This document shows positions 35,821 through 47,416 of a stretch of DNA of 64,000 nucleotides, piece after piece. Every line of letters starts with the position of its first letter. Positions within the stretch are counted from its first letter, which is position 1. The notes under the pieces were generated by a model, which did not search any database, was not told the DNA's origin, and was given only the letters and a program-made list of their open reading frames with translations. The translations under genes and the position numbers were made by a program. Origin of the DNA: Gonatopus flavifemur (Eukaryota; Arthropoda; Insecta; Hymenoptera; Dryinidae); the NCBI GenBank assembly GCA_018340375.1, contig JAFFJZ010000010.1:4340001-4404000 (forward strand), given 5' to 3'.

Positions 35821-38349
35821 ATACTTAGTCATGTATGGAACTATACAAGGTGTACAAAAATAAACTAGGGTACATCCCTGTTGTCCTGAAATTCCTCGAT
35901 TGGTCAGAATCTAGGACTTTCCAGTAATTTCCCTGAATAGTACTAGTTTTTAATGAATCAAGAGATCATAGTAGCGTCATATAAAGCGGTATATAGCAGT
36001 AGTAATAGTGTTTCAATATGATATTAAGATAGAGAATCGCAAGATAGACTATCGTTATTTCTAGTTGGGGATAGACTGTACAGAGAAAAGTTTATATTAA
36101 AGATTATTAGACGCAGTATCATACATTGGAAAAAATATCTATTTGTCTATGTGGACAACATCGGCTCAAATAATCATTGCATCTTAACGAAAGCTTGATT
36201 TTTACACTTGTGCCAAGCTTGTACCAAGTGCAATGGCCATTCCAAAGATACGAACAAATGTCCCATGACTAACTAATCTATTGGAAGCAGCGAGACCTGT
36301 TTGAGGTTTGCGAGGTTTGTTCCTGATACACGTGCCAATCCTGGGACAAGCTTGGGTTTTTCTCCAGTCCAGTAGTGAAATTCTATTAATTTTCATCCAA
36401 TTTTTCCAGTAGGAGGATAGATAATAAAAATTGCAGTGAAGGCAATTTCAATTTAGCAACCACTGCAATATGCTGCGAAAGTCAGCGAAAGTGCACTTGA
36501 CCTACCGCCGACGTCGTTCATGCATGTCTCAACATCAGTAGCTGGTTGTTGAAATGAATTTTAAGTAAACGTAATTAATTATGTTCTTTTCGGTATTTAA
36601 TCGAACCAGAGATTTGTTTGGATTTCATCTCAAGGGCAGAGAAACTGTATTCCGAATTGTAGAGTTTTCGATTCATCGAGGTTTGAATTGAGCAGAGATT
36701 TATCGAAGGGAACACCTACTGTTTTGATTCACAGAGGTTCGACTGAAATCCATCAATGAGACTTGCTGAGATTCAATGGGAAGTCTATTTGAATAGGGTG
36801 AAATTCTATTGAAAAACGTATTGAAAAAAGTATTTAGCAAATTTCATTAGATTTCAATTAACCAAATTATATATGGGTTCCTTTAACCAGGATAATATAC
36901 AAAACCTATATCTCTCCCATAATGATGACTTTGTTCTATCTTAAGCGGATTAACAGAGCAGCTTATTCAATTTCCCAACATCGCGCATCGGACTAATTTC
37001 AAATGGACCCATCAAATGAATTTGATTTCAATCGCAACACTTTGAAAGATCATTATTCTTCGAGCGAACAAATAATTCCAAAAAAAAATCAGATAAAAAA
37101 CAATTATTGCATTGGATATAAATTTCACGTTTTCAATTTCAATGATCGCAGTATCTAATCACATACGACGACGGTATAAAATGAAATCAAACACGTGGCT
37201 CGAGAAGTGGAAAACTCATTCCAGAAAATTGATTTTTTTTCTTCAAATGCGGTTCAGTGTGATCGTAGATGATCGATCAAAGATCGGATCGAGAAGTTTT
37301 TCTTCAACAATGTCATTATTGATGCAGTTGATACGTTCATCGTGCAGGCAGAAAAAGAAGAAAACAAAGAGGATAAAAAGGAACAAAATGTATAATGATA
37401 ATGATGATTCGTCGGTATAATAGCACGACACTTCACGCCTTTATGATTATCAAAAAGATCGAAAGTGACAAGACGTCGGAAGAAAACAGTAAATCTACGC
37501 GGATGGGCATAGTATAACTTTTACTTTCTCTGCTCCGTAAAAAATATTTGCAGCGTCGAAAGGAGTCCGCTTTCCCTATCGTCCTCACGCTCGATCTCCC
37601 CACATATTTGTTCATTATGTATCTTCATATTCACCGATCGTGCATTGAGAAGAAAAAGTCATTCCGTCGAAATGAAAAGTCATTCGTGTTATTTACGCGA
37701 TTATGGAACAAAAAGATCCTTTCTCGTTTTCATTCCTGTTTTCCTCATCTCGATCATCATATTCATTCTCATTATCATCGTTATCGTAACTCCTGTGCAA
37801 TGATTATACTATCGTGACCTTAGAATCTTGAACATTTGATGTTTTTTGTTCTGACAACGTTATACGAAGATGACGAGGATTGTGAGGTTTTTTTAACCAA
37901 CGTTAACGAAATAATCGATCAAAGGGAATGGAAGATTTTTCAAACAGTTGCATTATTTCTCTGCTGTTGTACGTGGTGTGCCCTGGTGAACAAAATTCCA
38001 CTGAATTTTACTGCAAAACTTTGAAAAATTCTGAAAAACATTCACTCATCGGGCACCTCCCAAACAGACACAAAGATATTTTTTAGAATTCTAAAAGATA
38101 TCTCGGAGACTTTTCAAAGATATATTTAAGAAGAAATTAGGAAATCTTAAAAAGTTCTTCAAGAGTTCTTGAAGAATTCATTAAAGTACATCTGAGAAGA
38201 AGCTTGAATTTATTCAGAAAAAAATTCTAACGCTGAATGTTTATCGCTCACGCACTCCTATGAAATTTACTTTATCTCGATTCTCGAGGTTGCGGGAATC
38301 GAACACGCGCATCTTATACGACCCAAGCGGCACACGGATGTTTCGCCGC
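35821..38349. other. Gene-free interval
   Basis: Mostly unique-looking DNA. CAAGCTTG words at about 36190-36360, and a degenerate CCC/TTAACCAGG element end near 36885. At about 38285-38310 a GCGGGAATCGAACACG stretch is a minus-strand B-box-like sequence. No exon is recognised. Confidence 0.35.
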
Positions 38350-38638
38350 ATATGGTACAACGCACCATATCACAAGTCAATCAAAACAATGGCAAAACTA
38401 CATCCTCTTTCCCATCCATCGTATTCGCCAGATTTGGCTCCCAGCGACTACTGGCTGTTCACAGACGTAAAAAAAAGGTTCGTTGGTAAGAAATTTCGCT
38501 CAAATGAAGAAGTTATCGCTGAAACTGAGGCCTATTTCGAAGCAAAAGATAAATCGATCTACAAAAGTGGTATTTAAATGTTAGAGCGGTTCTGGAATAA
38601 CTGCGTTGTTCCTTGATGGAGATTACGTTGATGAATAA
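38350..38638 (+). pseudogene. Mariner transposase C-terminal fragment
   Basis: Homology begins at YNAPYHKSIKTMAKL and continues through HPSYSPDLAPSDYWLF, KKFRSNEEVIAETEAYFEAK and a GDYVDE end. This is the C-terminal half of a Tc1/mariner-type DDE transposase of mariner D34D type. It is dead: the second catalytic Asp of the DNAP motif is Tyr, a TAA interrupts after KSGI (38575-38577), and one frameshift is needed near 38610 to reach the terminal GDYVDE. The first catalytic Asp and the DNA-binding domain are missing. Confidence 0.9.
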
Positions 38639-38722
38639 AGCTCATTTTGAAGAATTGCCGGCCAATGTGTTAAAACGATGATCAAATAAAAATATCTCAT
38701 ACCTGAAATATTCTAATCGATG

Positions 38723-38820
38723 TCTTAACAGCACAACATGTCTCTAGGACGTTTAGAAAATCTCTCCTACGTTCTATAAACCTCCCATAAACGTTCCAGT
38801 GGCACGTTGTGCTGTCTGGG
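38723..38820. mobile_element. AACGTT-word ~100-bp MITE, copy in minus orientation
   Basis: The right end GCACGTTGTGCTGTCTGGG, and a left end TTAACAGCACAACATG that has lost CCC. It carries CCTACGTTCTATAAACCT and ATAAACGTTCCAGTGG, the reverse complement of the 40083 element. Confidence 0.75.
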
Positions 38821-38887
38821 TGGTGATCAATGTTTCAGGAATCCAACTTATCTGTGCGTCTCATTGAGAATAATGTTTTTATCTACT

Positions 38888-38980
38888 CCCAGACAGCACA
38901 ACGTGCCACTGAAACGTTTATGGAAGGTTTATAGAACGTAGGAGAGGTTTTCTAAAAGTCCAAGAGACATATTGTGCTGA
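38888..38980. mobile_element. AACGTT-word ~100-bp MITE, plus orientation
   Basis: CCCAGACAGCACAACGTGCC and GGTTTATAGAACGTAGGAGA, close to 40083-40192. The right end is decayed after ATTGTGCTG. Confidence 0.75.
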
Positions 38981-39703
38981 ACTGTCTCATTATTGGGAAG
39001 CCAGCGACTTTTAGGCGTCAACTCCCACACAGCGCAGAGGTTCAGAAAGAATTCTTGAGAACTCGTAATGAATTTTTTGAATACAAATTCCACTCTTTAT
39101 GAACTATCCTTGAACTAAGGTTGAGTACACGTCGAGAACACGTTCACGAGAAACTCAACGATATGTTATATAGTTGAATAATAAAAGAGAGAAAGGGAAA
39201 TCAAAAATTCCCAGAAATTTGGAAAGAGCAGAAAAAAAAATACTTGAGAAAACGTATCCATCAGTGACTTCGATCACCATTGATACGTTGAAAAAAAGAT
39301 AAAAGTCATGCTGTTCTGAGCCTTTACGAGTTAATACGTTCCATAATCACGTCAATACGAAGGTTCTTTGTAAAATTCAAGTTCTTGGATATAAAATATC
39401 ACTTACCTCACTCTTATATACCGATAACTTTGTTGTTGTCTTAAAAGACTGTTCTGGTATTTTCACTCGTATTTACGACGATCGTTAGCACGGTTTTTGA
39501 ACATGAAAGTTTTTATGAAACACTTACTCAACAAGACATCATGGTCACGTTGATTCATGATACTTGTGATTTTCATAATTAATCCCATGCTGTTTCGAGT
39601 CACTCGATTCGATATGACGATGATGATTGATTTTATTTATTTTTCAATATCGCGGTAAATACTTCGATAGATGTGATACAGATTTGATTTCCTAATCAAA
39701 ATA
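38981..39703. other. Gene-free interval with a solo element end
   Basis: A CCCACACAGCGCAGAGGTTC end at about 39024 with GAATTC words after it; otherwise unique-looking DNA. Confidence 0.35.
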
Positions 39704-39931
39704 CCCAAGGAACAGAAGAATTTCAAGGTATATACGGAATAGAAACGTTCGTAGAATGTACAAATGAGATGCGAAGAACATATAATGAATGTTCATAGAA
39801 TGTCCGAATGAGACTGTAATAAATATACTTAGAACGTAGATAGTGCATTCCAAATGTACGAGATTCATTGAATCGACGTTCGATTGACGTACCGTCGTAT
39901 ATTCGATTACATACGTTCGATAAATATGCAT

Positions 39932-40269
39932 CCCAAGTAGCACAACAGGTTAGAAATGCTAAGAAGGTTCTTGGAAGTTCTGAGCATGTTTTATGAACAT
40001 TCTTAGAATCTTCGAATGAGACTGTTTTGGATAAGTATATTCTGTGCACATTCTCAGAACATATTTTTCGAATTCATCCAAAACCCAGACAGCACAACGT
40101 GCCACTGGAACGTTTATGGAAGGTTTATAGAACGTAGGAAAGGTTTTCTGAACGTTCAGGAAACGTCCCAGAGACACATTGTGCTGTTAGGGAACAGTCT
40201 CATCTGCATATTCTATGCATGACCACGGAATGAATGCAGAATATTTGAAATGTTCTTGTGCTACTTGGG
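39932..40269. mobile_element. Middle element of the nest, CCCAAGTAGCACAAC
   Basis: CCCAAGTAGCACAACAGG to TTCTTGTGCTACTTGGG. It is flanked by AT on both sides, and the uninterrupted site with a single AT is preserved in the sister copy near 41084-41095. It contains the element at 40083-40192. Confidence 0.9.
40083..40192. mobile_element. Innermost 110-bp MITE of the nest
   Basis: CCCAGACAGCACAACGTGCC to ACATTGTGCTGTTAGGG, with AA on both sides. The interior has TTTATGGAAGGTTTATAGAA and AACGTT words. Confidence 0.85.
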
Positions 40270-40999
40270 ATAGCACCTATAAAACGGTCTCATTGGAATG
40301 TGCATAGAACATATTTCGAATATTCGAAGAACGTTCATGGGATATTCTGGTGCTGCTTGGATAGTTTCAGAGTGGTCCGAGTAAAGGAAAGCACAACTGC
40401 TCCCACACGGCACCGAAGTTCCAAAAGAATCTTGAGGATTCATAATGAATTTTTCGAATCATAGTTTTCCAGAGAGTTTTTCAGAGATATTTATCACAGA
40501 AATTTTCAGTGGCAAAACGTGCCCAATAAGCACCCCAGCCAGCACAAATAATCAATTTGAATTTATAAAAACTTCCTAAAGATCTCTTGAATAAAATTGT
40601 TCCCGTTACGCTGATCAATATATATTCATTATGAATATTTCAGATTCAAAATGAAGAATTTATTATGAAATCTCGATATGAATTCTTTCTGAACATGAAC
40701 TTATTCATTTTGAATTCAAAATATTGATTCCCATGTAACACAAGAATATTCTATGGATATTTCATGAATATTCTTTCAACATACATAGAATATTGAGATC
40801 CTATGAACGTTCATAGAATATACTAGAAGGGAATATTCTAAAGACTTTCGATAGATGCTCTGTAGAACATCGTGGACGTTGAATATCACAAATATCTCAC
40901 TCGGAACATTCTATGTTCAATATTTCTACGAGATTCCATAGATATTGTGGATAGAATATTTCATCACAAATATTCTGAGGATCTTGCAATTGAGATATT

Positions 41000-41273
41000 C
41001 CCAAGCAGCACCAGAATATACTATGAACGTTCCTCGAATATTCGAAATATGTTCTATGCACATTCCAATGAGACCGTTCTATAGGTGCTATGCATATTTA
41101 TCGAACGTATGTAACCGAATATACGACAGCACGTTGATTGAACGTCGATTGAATGTATATCGTAGATTTCGAATGTACTGCGTACGTTCTAAGTATATTT
41201 AAAACAGTCTCATTCGAACATTCTATGAACGTTTCTTCTTCGAATATACTTTGAAATTCTGTTGCTGCTTGGG
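41000..41273. mobile_element. CCCAAGCAGCACCAG element, inverted sister of 39704-40361
   Basis: 274 bp, CCCAAGCAGCACCAGAATAT to AAATTCTGTTGCTGCTTGGG, with TT on both sides. It is the uninterrupted version of the element at 39704 and supplies the empty site for the insertion at 39932. Confidence 0.9.
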
Positions 41274-41479
41274 TTACAGATATTATATTCTGCAATGTTC
41301 TGGGAATCTATGATGAGGAATATTTCATGTTTGTCGCAAATGAAATATTCTGAGAATATTTCAGTAGCAATATTTAATGTGGCAGTGAAAATTCTGAATT
41401 GATTGGTCTCTATCCCACGGAAACTAATTTATCAAGAACACATCATTATGATGACGCAGAGTGGCACTTTGAGGACATT

Positions 41480-41560
41480 AGAGTCATCTCAGTGATTAGC
41501 TCAGGTGATAGAAGCTTTGTCTATGACTCGGAGATCTGTGGTTCGATCCTCACTGAGGGA
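41480..41560 (+). repeat. tRNA-like unit
   Basis: ATTAGCTCAGGTGATAGAAG (A box), then GGTTCGATCC (B box). CTCAGTGA and TCACTGAG at the two ends could pair as an acceptor stem and the D arm pairs as AGCT/AGCT. The T stem does not fit, so it is a tRNA-derived relic rather than a working tRNA. Confidence 0.5.
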
Positions 41561-42059
41561 ACTTTCCTATTAATCGACTTTCAATGTGTATTCCTCTCAC
41601 AAAGCCATCCATATCATATTTTATACAACATTTGCAAAGGAACTCACTCTGAAGAGAATTTTTTTTACCAAAAGCAGTATTTTGTACCATTGTTAATACA
41701 CGTAATTATGAGATGCTTTCATGATCTCAGCAATATTTCAGAATGTCACCAAGATAGTGACATAAGACATTCTGGAGACATTCTGACAATATTCTTGAGA
41801 TGTTTGCTAGAATATTGCATATTTCAAATATAATATTCTGATAATCTCATTGAGACATTCTGTGTTATGTGGGTATTCTCTGGATATTTGAGACAGTCTC
41901 ACTCGAACGTTCTATGGACATTCTTTTATATATAATTCACATCGTATAAGAATATTCTGGGTACGTTTGTTTCTTGCATGCTATTAGAATATTCCCAGAA
42001 CATTCTGTGCTACATGGGTCAGCATAACGCCAGCTCTTTGCGGAAACTCTTGTGCTGTA

Positions 42060-44116
42060 TGGAAGAGTTTTTTTCAAATTTTCTCAACGAGATTCAGAGA
42101 AATTTTTTTCATCAGGGTCTCGACGATATCTCAAAATAACTCCGAAATATTTTGACCGAGTTGATTGATGTCCAGAAGATTTGATTCGAATGAAAGGAAA
42201 AAAACTTCGCATGCAGGATAATTTAGATTACAACGAATTCTTATATGATTTTACATGTCGTGGATAAACCCAGAAATCGCATTGATTGACGTTATTTTTC
42301 CAGAGAAACACGCGATATCAATTTGATTCTGCTTGTCTATCTATTGAAGTTTGACTCATGTGTTCATTATTCAGCGTGTTTACCGATGTTCATTGTTGTC
42401 AGGACCTTGAAATCGTTGAAAACGTGGCCAGGCTCAATCTTCACTTTCTTTAGAAGGAAAGGACGTTCACTTTTATTGACTTCTAACAAAGGAGATTCTT
42501 ATATCGAAGAAGAAGCTTGGCTTTGATGTTGACGTTGGACGCGAGATCGATGCCCTCGTTTCTTTTCACTCTTCATTTAGGCTTCAATGATTTTCGATGT
42601 ACAAATATTTGCAACTTTTGACCTGTGGAAAATTTTCAACAAGTCATGTTCGTTCGATCGAATGCGATTCTAATAACACGAAGATATACGGGATATGAAT
42701 TTTCTTCGAGCGAGTTCGATAAATTAATCACAATCATTATTCAAAATTTATGATAGAAAAACGATAAGTTGCGTTAGATCGAATGGTTGAATGCTCCCAC
42801 GCTAGGAACGTTCTATAAATAGATCGAGTTTATCTCGTGTGAGTTGATAATCGTATGTTCTCTAAGAAAAGAATCATCGAATTCTCACATTTTGACTGTT
42901 AAATTTAAAGGTCGATGTTCAAGCAACATGGTAATTTCGCGATTAACAAACGTACGATTCATTTGATAAAAACTATGTTGACGTATATGTTTTTTCATAC
43001 AAAAAGTTCAGACAAAATCGGTGTGATTTTTGTAACAATAGAGTGATTGATTCAGAACCATTTTTGTCCACACAATCTGTTTTTGAGTGCATAAGAATTG
43101 AACTAACTACATTGAATTGAAAGATTGTGAAGTGACGTTGATGCTTCGAAATGAGAAAAACTTCTTTTCAATTCAATTTGTAATACGGATGAATCGCGGT
43201 CACTAAATGCGACACTTGACGTGGCACAATATTTGCAAGGTTTTTGACATTTTACGCGAGATAGAATGCCGTTGAAACGCATTTGAATTTATTTATATGG
43301 AAATGGATGCATCAAACATTACAAGAATATTAATCAGATGCTATTTGTTTCGAGTCTTGGAGGGAGATTTTTGAAATTCATTAGTGAAAATTTGATGAAA
43401 TCATCTGTGCGGCGATCGAAAAGAACGCAAATCGACAACTCTGTGAATTCGATTTCAAGAAAAAATTAATTTATGTAACGTTTTGGAACGTCGATAGACA
43501 GATTGATACCGCAATTTGCATTATTTATGAATGGTACAGAAAGAAACGTGTATTTTAATAAATCGTTCAACCGTTTTTTTTTATCGATACCAAATAATTA
43601 ACAAAACAGGGATAAAACTGGCAAATTCTGAACGCGCGAATAAAGAGAATTTATAATAGTTTATTGATGAGGTGTGGTAGAATAAAATTCAAACAAAACA
43701 ACACTATGCAAAGCTGTGCGAAATTTCGAAATTTTTAAATGGGATACTTTGAAGAAAAAAAATTTACAAAGAGAATTAACAAAATTCTCATTTTGTTAGA
43801 GTTGTTTAAAATTCTTTCACAAAAAACAATGTATGAACAACAATGTACAGAGAACAAAACCTAGTGATGACTACTAAAAATGATAGTAAATTGGTAACAA
43901 TTACGGATTTCTATACACAATCGTCATCAGAGACGAATCTCACTTTGAAAAACTCTAGAAAAAATCAGATTCTTCTGAATATTTATTAATATCTCGAGAG
44001 AGTTCTGAAATTTCCTAAATTATGAACTCTTCTGAAAACTTCTTCACTGAAAATCTCTATAAATTTCACTGATTCGTTAAATCCAATGCCATTCTCAAAG
44101 TCAGATCACGGCGCAA
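42060..44116. other. Gene-free interval, unique-looking
   Basis: No repeat or exon is recognised apart from AT-rich DNA. Confidence 0.4.
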
Positions 44117-44571
44117 AGTGTGGCCGATTTATACTAAATCGGCAAAAGTTTGTGACGCGCGAGTTCCCGATCGATTTCAATGAACTCAACGGGGTTTTAT
44201 TCATAATCGGTCAAACCAACTTATGAGAACTCGCGTAAACCCAATAAATTTTCGAAGAAAATCCTAAACAGCTTGGATTTGACACATTGACAGGTGTCAA
44301 TTCCAAGTGTCATCGACAATGTGGGGTTTTATTGGCTTCGAGTGTGATTCTTGACTGCATTGGGAATAAAATTTCACGAGATCCGGTCAGTTCTTCATAC
44401 TTTTACCGCCGTAACGAACACTGAAAATATTCCAAATGTCGATGGTATTTGTGGTATCTCAAAAGTTATTAGTTTGATCGATGATAATTAAAACCCCGTT
44501 GAGTTCATTCAAATCGGTCGAGAACTCTCGCGTCACAAAATTTTGCCGATATAGTATAAATCGGCCACACT
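44117..44571. mobile_element. Long-TIR element, ends AGTGTGGCCGATTTATACTA
   Basis: The terminal inverted repeats are about 85 bp each (AGTGTGGCCGATTTATACTA, later TGAACTCAACGGGGTTTTA). A small central hairpin TTGACAGGTGTCAA lies between. GGCGC occurs near both ends, so the exact duplication is unclear; the superfamily is not assigned. Confidence 0.8.
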
Positions 44572-45522
44572 GGGCGCCGAAATGAAAAAAGAATCGATCA
44601 ATTCGATTCTGAGAAATTTTGAATCGATCCATGATGAATCAGATTTTTCAAGTATCGGCAAAAGATCGATCTTTTTTTCTTCAAAAAGATCGACATCACT
44701 AGGAAACAGGCAAAATCGGATTCTCATGACAAGTCCTTTTTCAGCGCAATAACGTAGATCTCAATTAAACCCTGCAGCATGATAGAATCCCAGTTCTATC
44801 CAGGTTTTCAAGCAGAGGAAGCACATAAGGCTCGATATTTTTCATTTTATTCAACTGATCGATCATCCGTGCGGGGTTGTGACCAAATGGTTCGAATTGA
44901 TTGAAATATGTATGGGAACTTCACAATTGCACAACTCCTTTCATGTTTTGTAATTTGTCGAGTGGTTAAAAATGTTCACAGGAGGAGTGTTTATTGCCTT
45001 CGCAAATAATTCGTCGTTTGGTTGGAAATTTCGCAAGTCGTTTGAAATATATTCGAAGATTTCTTAAGCCTCGTGAGTTACTTACTATCAGTTAATTATC
45101 CGATTGACATGTGAGTGCCATTAGATTCAGACCCTACTCGAAGAATGTTCGACAACATGACAATTCTTTAGAAAATAATTTGATGCTCGACGCAAGAGTA
45201 CTTAGTTGCATTTCAAACCAGTCAAATCTTATCTGAGAACTTTGCTAACCATGTAAAGATCCGATGAGTGCTTTTTTACATATCCTTGGTTATTCAAATT
45301 TTGTGATAATAGGTCTGAAGAACGATTGATATCTCACTTTCGAATGCGGGCGTATGCCATTCGAGATCTGTTCGAAATTAGTATGAAGCGTCCCTGGGGG
45401 ACGATTCGATTGAATTCCATTAGATTTTGTTGAATGTTGCTGAACTTCATTGAATTCCATTCATATGAATTTGATTCACAAATTGAACTCTCTTTTCATG
45501 AAGAATCAACAAAAAGAGATGG
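44572..45522. other. Gene-free interval
   Basis: Unique-looking DNA; no gene is seen. Confidence 0.35.
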
Positions 45523-46389
45523 CCCAGACACCACAAATGATTATTTTGAATCCATATAAACTTCTCAAAGAATTCTCGAACAGTTCCCAGTATGTCAGTA
45601 AATATGAATTCAATGAACTCAAAATGAATACATATTGGATGACTATTGAATAGTTCTTGACGAATTCACGAAATAAACTCTTTCTGAACAACTGAGTTGT
45701 TTATCAAGAATTCAAATTGAATTCAAAGTATTCATAATGAATTTATGTTTACTCTTCCCAGTAAACACACGCACGTTTTAAAAACGTCAAAAACAGTCAG
45801 CGTTGATTCAACGTAAAAATGTCGCGGCGGGTCACGTGTTTTTCAACCATAAAATAACGTCATATCAACGGTTTGAACATCGTTTAAAAGAGGTCAAATA
45901 TTGACGTGTCCTAATGATGGTTCTAAAACGTGAATTGAATCCAACAAATTTTCTTTTGAAAACTTTTCATTCAATATCGAGAACAATAGTATTTCTGAGT
46001 ATGACAGAATTTGGAAAGTATGCCACACAATTTACTATCTTGCTCTTTGTTGAAATCTTCCCTATTGTTCGGTTTCGTTCGACATTTTCAGCAGAATATC
46101 TTCAATTGAAGTTCAAACACAAGGTGTTATGAACACATTTTAAACGCGCGATTCAAACCCGTTCAAAACACGTTTTTTGAGGACATCGTTTGACGGTTAT
46201 TTTTGAATATTAGTGTAAATTATACGTCATCAAAACGTAATTCCTGGTCGTCTATTTCCCTATCAAATTTCAACTAAAAATCAACGTTATGAGATCAACG
46301 ACTGACGTTTGTTTGACAGTCTAACGTTATTTCAACGTTGAAATAACGTGCGTGTGTGTTTATTGGGTTTCAACGGACTGCTGCATGGG
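45523..46389. mobile_element. CCCAGACACCACAAATGAT element with nested insertion
   Basis: The left end CCCAGACACCACAAATGATT and GAATTC/CATAATGAATT interior are as in the 14167 and 40542 elements. The probable right end is CTGCTGCATGGG. Split at 45757 by another element. Confidence 0.6.
45757..46367. mobile_element. Nested 611-bp AACGTT-word element
   Basis: CCCAGTAAACACACGCACGTT-type left end is mirrored by ACGTGCGTGTGTGTTTATTGGG-type right end, with TT on both sides. The interior is full of TCAACGTT, AACGTCA and TGACGTT words. Confidence 0.85.
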
Positions 46390-46938
46390 AAACTTCAACA
46401 AATTTCAAACTTTGTCAATTTTCTTTGATTTTTGAGAAGATTTGTGGATTTTTGTCAATTTTTAATCAAAAAAAGTGTCCCAATCGAGAATGAAATTCAA
46501 CAAAAGTTTTTCCACCAGGTGTCACAGTCAGGAGCAAAACTGTTTCCATTCACAGAAATGATTTCTTGTTGTTACCATCATTTCATTGGAACAAGAATTG
46601 CTCTGAAACTTATTTGAAAGTGTTACATAGGACATTTATAGCCTGTCTAAAATATATCGCAAGATACAAAATGTTTACCGGGTAAAAAGGAAGATTTCAT
46701 TACCTTTAATAGAAACTTCACTGCATCAAGTAAATTTCTAAGTCTTATTTGGAAAATGCTTATGGTCAGGCCCGGCGAATAATGTGGGTTCAGTGGGGAG
46801 CACCCCCACACGGAAAATAGTTGAGTGGGGTAATTACCCACATGGAATTTTGAATGTTTCATTTTCCAATGATCGAACTATGCCACAGTCTGAAGGCCAG
46901 TCTGATTAAAAAATTTGTTGGGGCAAGTATTCCTCATG

Positions 46939-46952
46939 CCCCCCCCCCCCCC
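46939..46952. repeat. Poly-C run
   Basis: Fourteen consecutive C, unusual in this AT-rich window; its length in the assembly may be unreliable. Confidence 0.8.
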
Positions 46953-46989
46953 GGTCTTATATCAACTCGAGCTGAGAACGTTTCGCCCA

Positions 46990-47320
46990 CACGGAAAGAA
47001 CTCTGAAGCTACCGTAGTATGTGAGCCCGTCGCACTATAGTAGCTTGGCTGCCCACATACGAGCGTAGTGCCGCTGTGTACCAAAGTTGATTCGACAGTC
47101 AGCCAATGTGGTATGACGAAGCGCCGAACTGAATTTGCTCCCGTGTAATACCACGATGGTATGGCTCAGGAGCAAATTCAGTTCGGCGCTTCGTCATACC
47201 ACATTGGCTGACTGTCGAATCAACTTTGGTACACAGCGGCACTACGCTCGTATGTGGGCAGCCAAGCTACTATAGTGCGACGGGCTCACATACTACGGTA
47301 GCTTCAGAGTTCTTTCCGTG
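46990..47320. mobile_element. 331-bp hairpin with two identical 152-bp arms
   Basis: The left arm 46990-47141 and right arm 47169-47320 are exact reverse complements over all 152 bases, with a 27-base loop. The ends CACGGAAAGAA / TTCTTTCCGTG put it in the CACGG group; CA lies on both sides. Non-coding, higher in GC than its surroundings. Confidence 0.95.
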
Positions 47321-47416
47321 CAGTGGTCACAGATCTGAAACGCCGACATGTCTTCACATGTATATATTGTTACGTTTGTGTGAGTAAGGTCGGCGTTTCA
47401 GATCTGTGACCACTGG
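47321..47416. repeat. Second perfect hairpin, 27-bp arms
   Basis: The arm 47321-47347 (includes GGTCACAGATCTGAAACGCC) is exactly mirrored at 47390-47416, with a 42-base loop. It directly abuts the 331-bp hairpin. Confidence 0.85.

Larger units (their letters stand above)
39704..40361. mobile_element. CCCAAG..CTTGG element, outermost of a three-level nest
   Basis: CCCAAGGAACAGAAGAATTTC at the left (shown as ends only) and ATATTCTGGTGCTGCTTGG at the right, with TA on both sides if the last G is mutated. A second copy lies at 41000-41273 in the opposite orientation. It is split by the insertion 39932-40269. The interior is rich in GAACGTTC, GAATATTC and TTCNNGAA words. Confidence 0.85.
40730..42018. 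mobile_element. GAATATTC-rich composite, ends CCCATGTAACACA / TGTGCTACATGGG
   Basis: Dense GAATATTC, GATATTC and TTCNNGAA words (40735-41000 and 41275-42015). An extra internal end TGTGTTATGTGGG at about 41862-41873 hints at more than one element. It contains 41000-41273 and a tRNA-like unit at 41480-41560. The outer dinucleotides do not match. Confidence 0.6.
40542..42059. mobile_element. CCCAGCCAGCACAAAT composite element
   Basis: The left end CCCAGCCAGCACAAATAATC and right end AACTCTTGTGCTGTATGG match the two ends seen in the 14167 family. The GAATTC/TTCATAATGAAT interior is interrupted by the GAATATTC-rich block 40730-42018. Confidence 0.6.

Noticed and set aside
37112..37436. 102-codon ORF with overlapping minus-strand ORFs
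   Set aside because: Lysine/asparagine-rich low-complexity end, no domain, no splice context.
38260..38349. N-terminal part of the ORF joined to the mariner tail
   Set aside because: These codons do not resemble transposase; they are flanking DNA open by chance.
41480..41560. A functional tRNA gene
   Set aside because: A and B boxes and a possible acceptor stem exist, but the T stem does not pair and the anticodon arm has a mismatch.
41399..41833. 144-codon ORF
   Set aside because: Covers a tRNA-like relic and GAATATTC repeats; no protein resemblance.
39700..42060. CRISPR-like array of spaced short repeats
   Set aside because: The repeats are palindromic words in foldback DNA elements of a eukaryote, with no constant repeat length or unique spacers.
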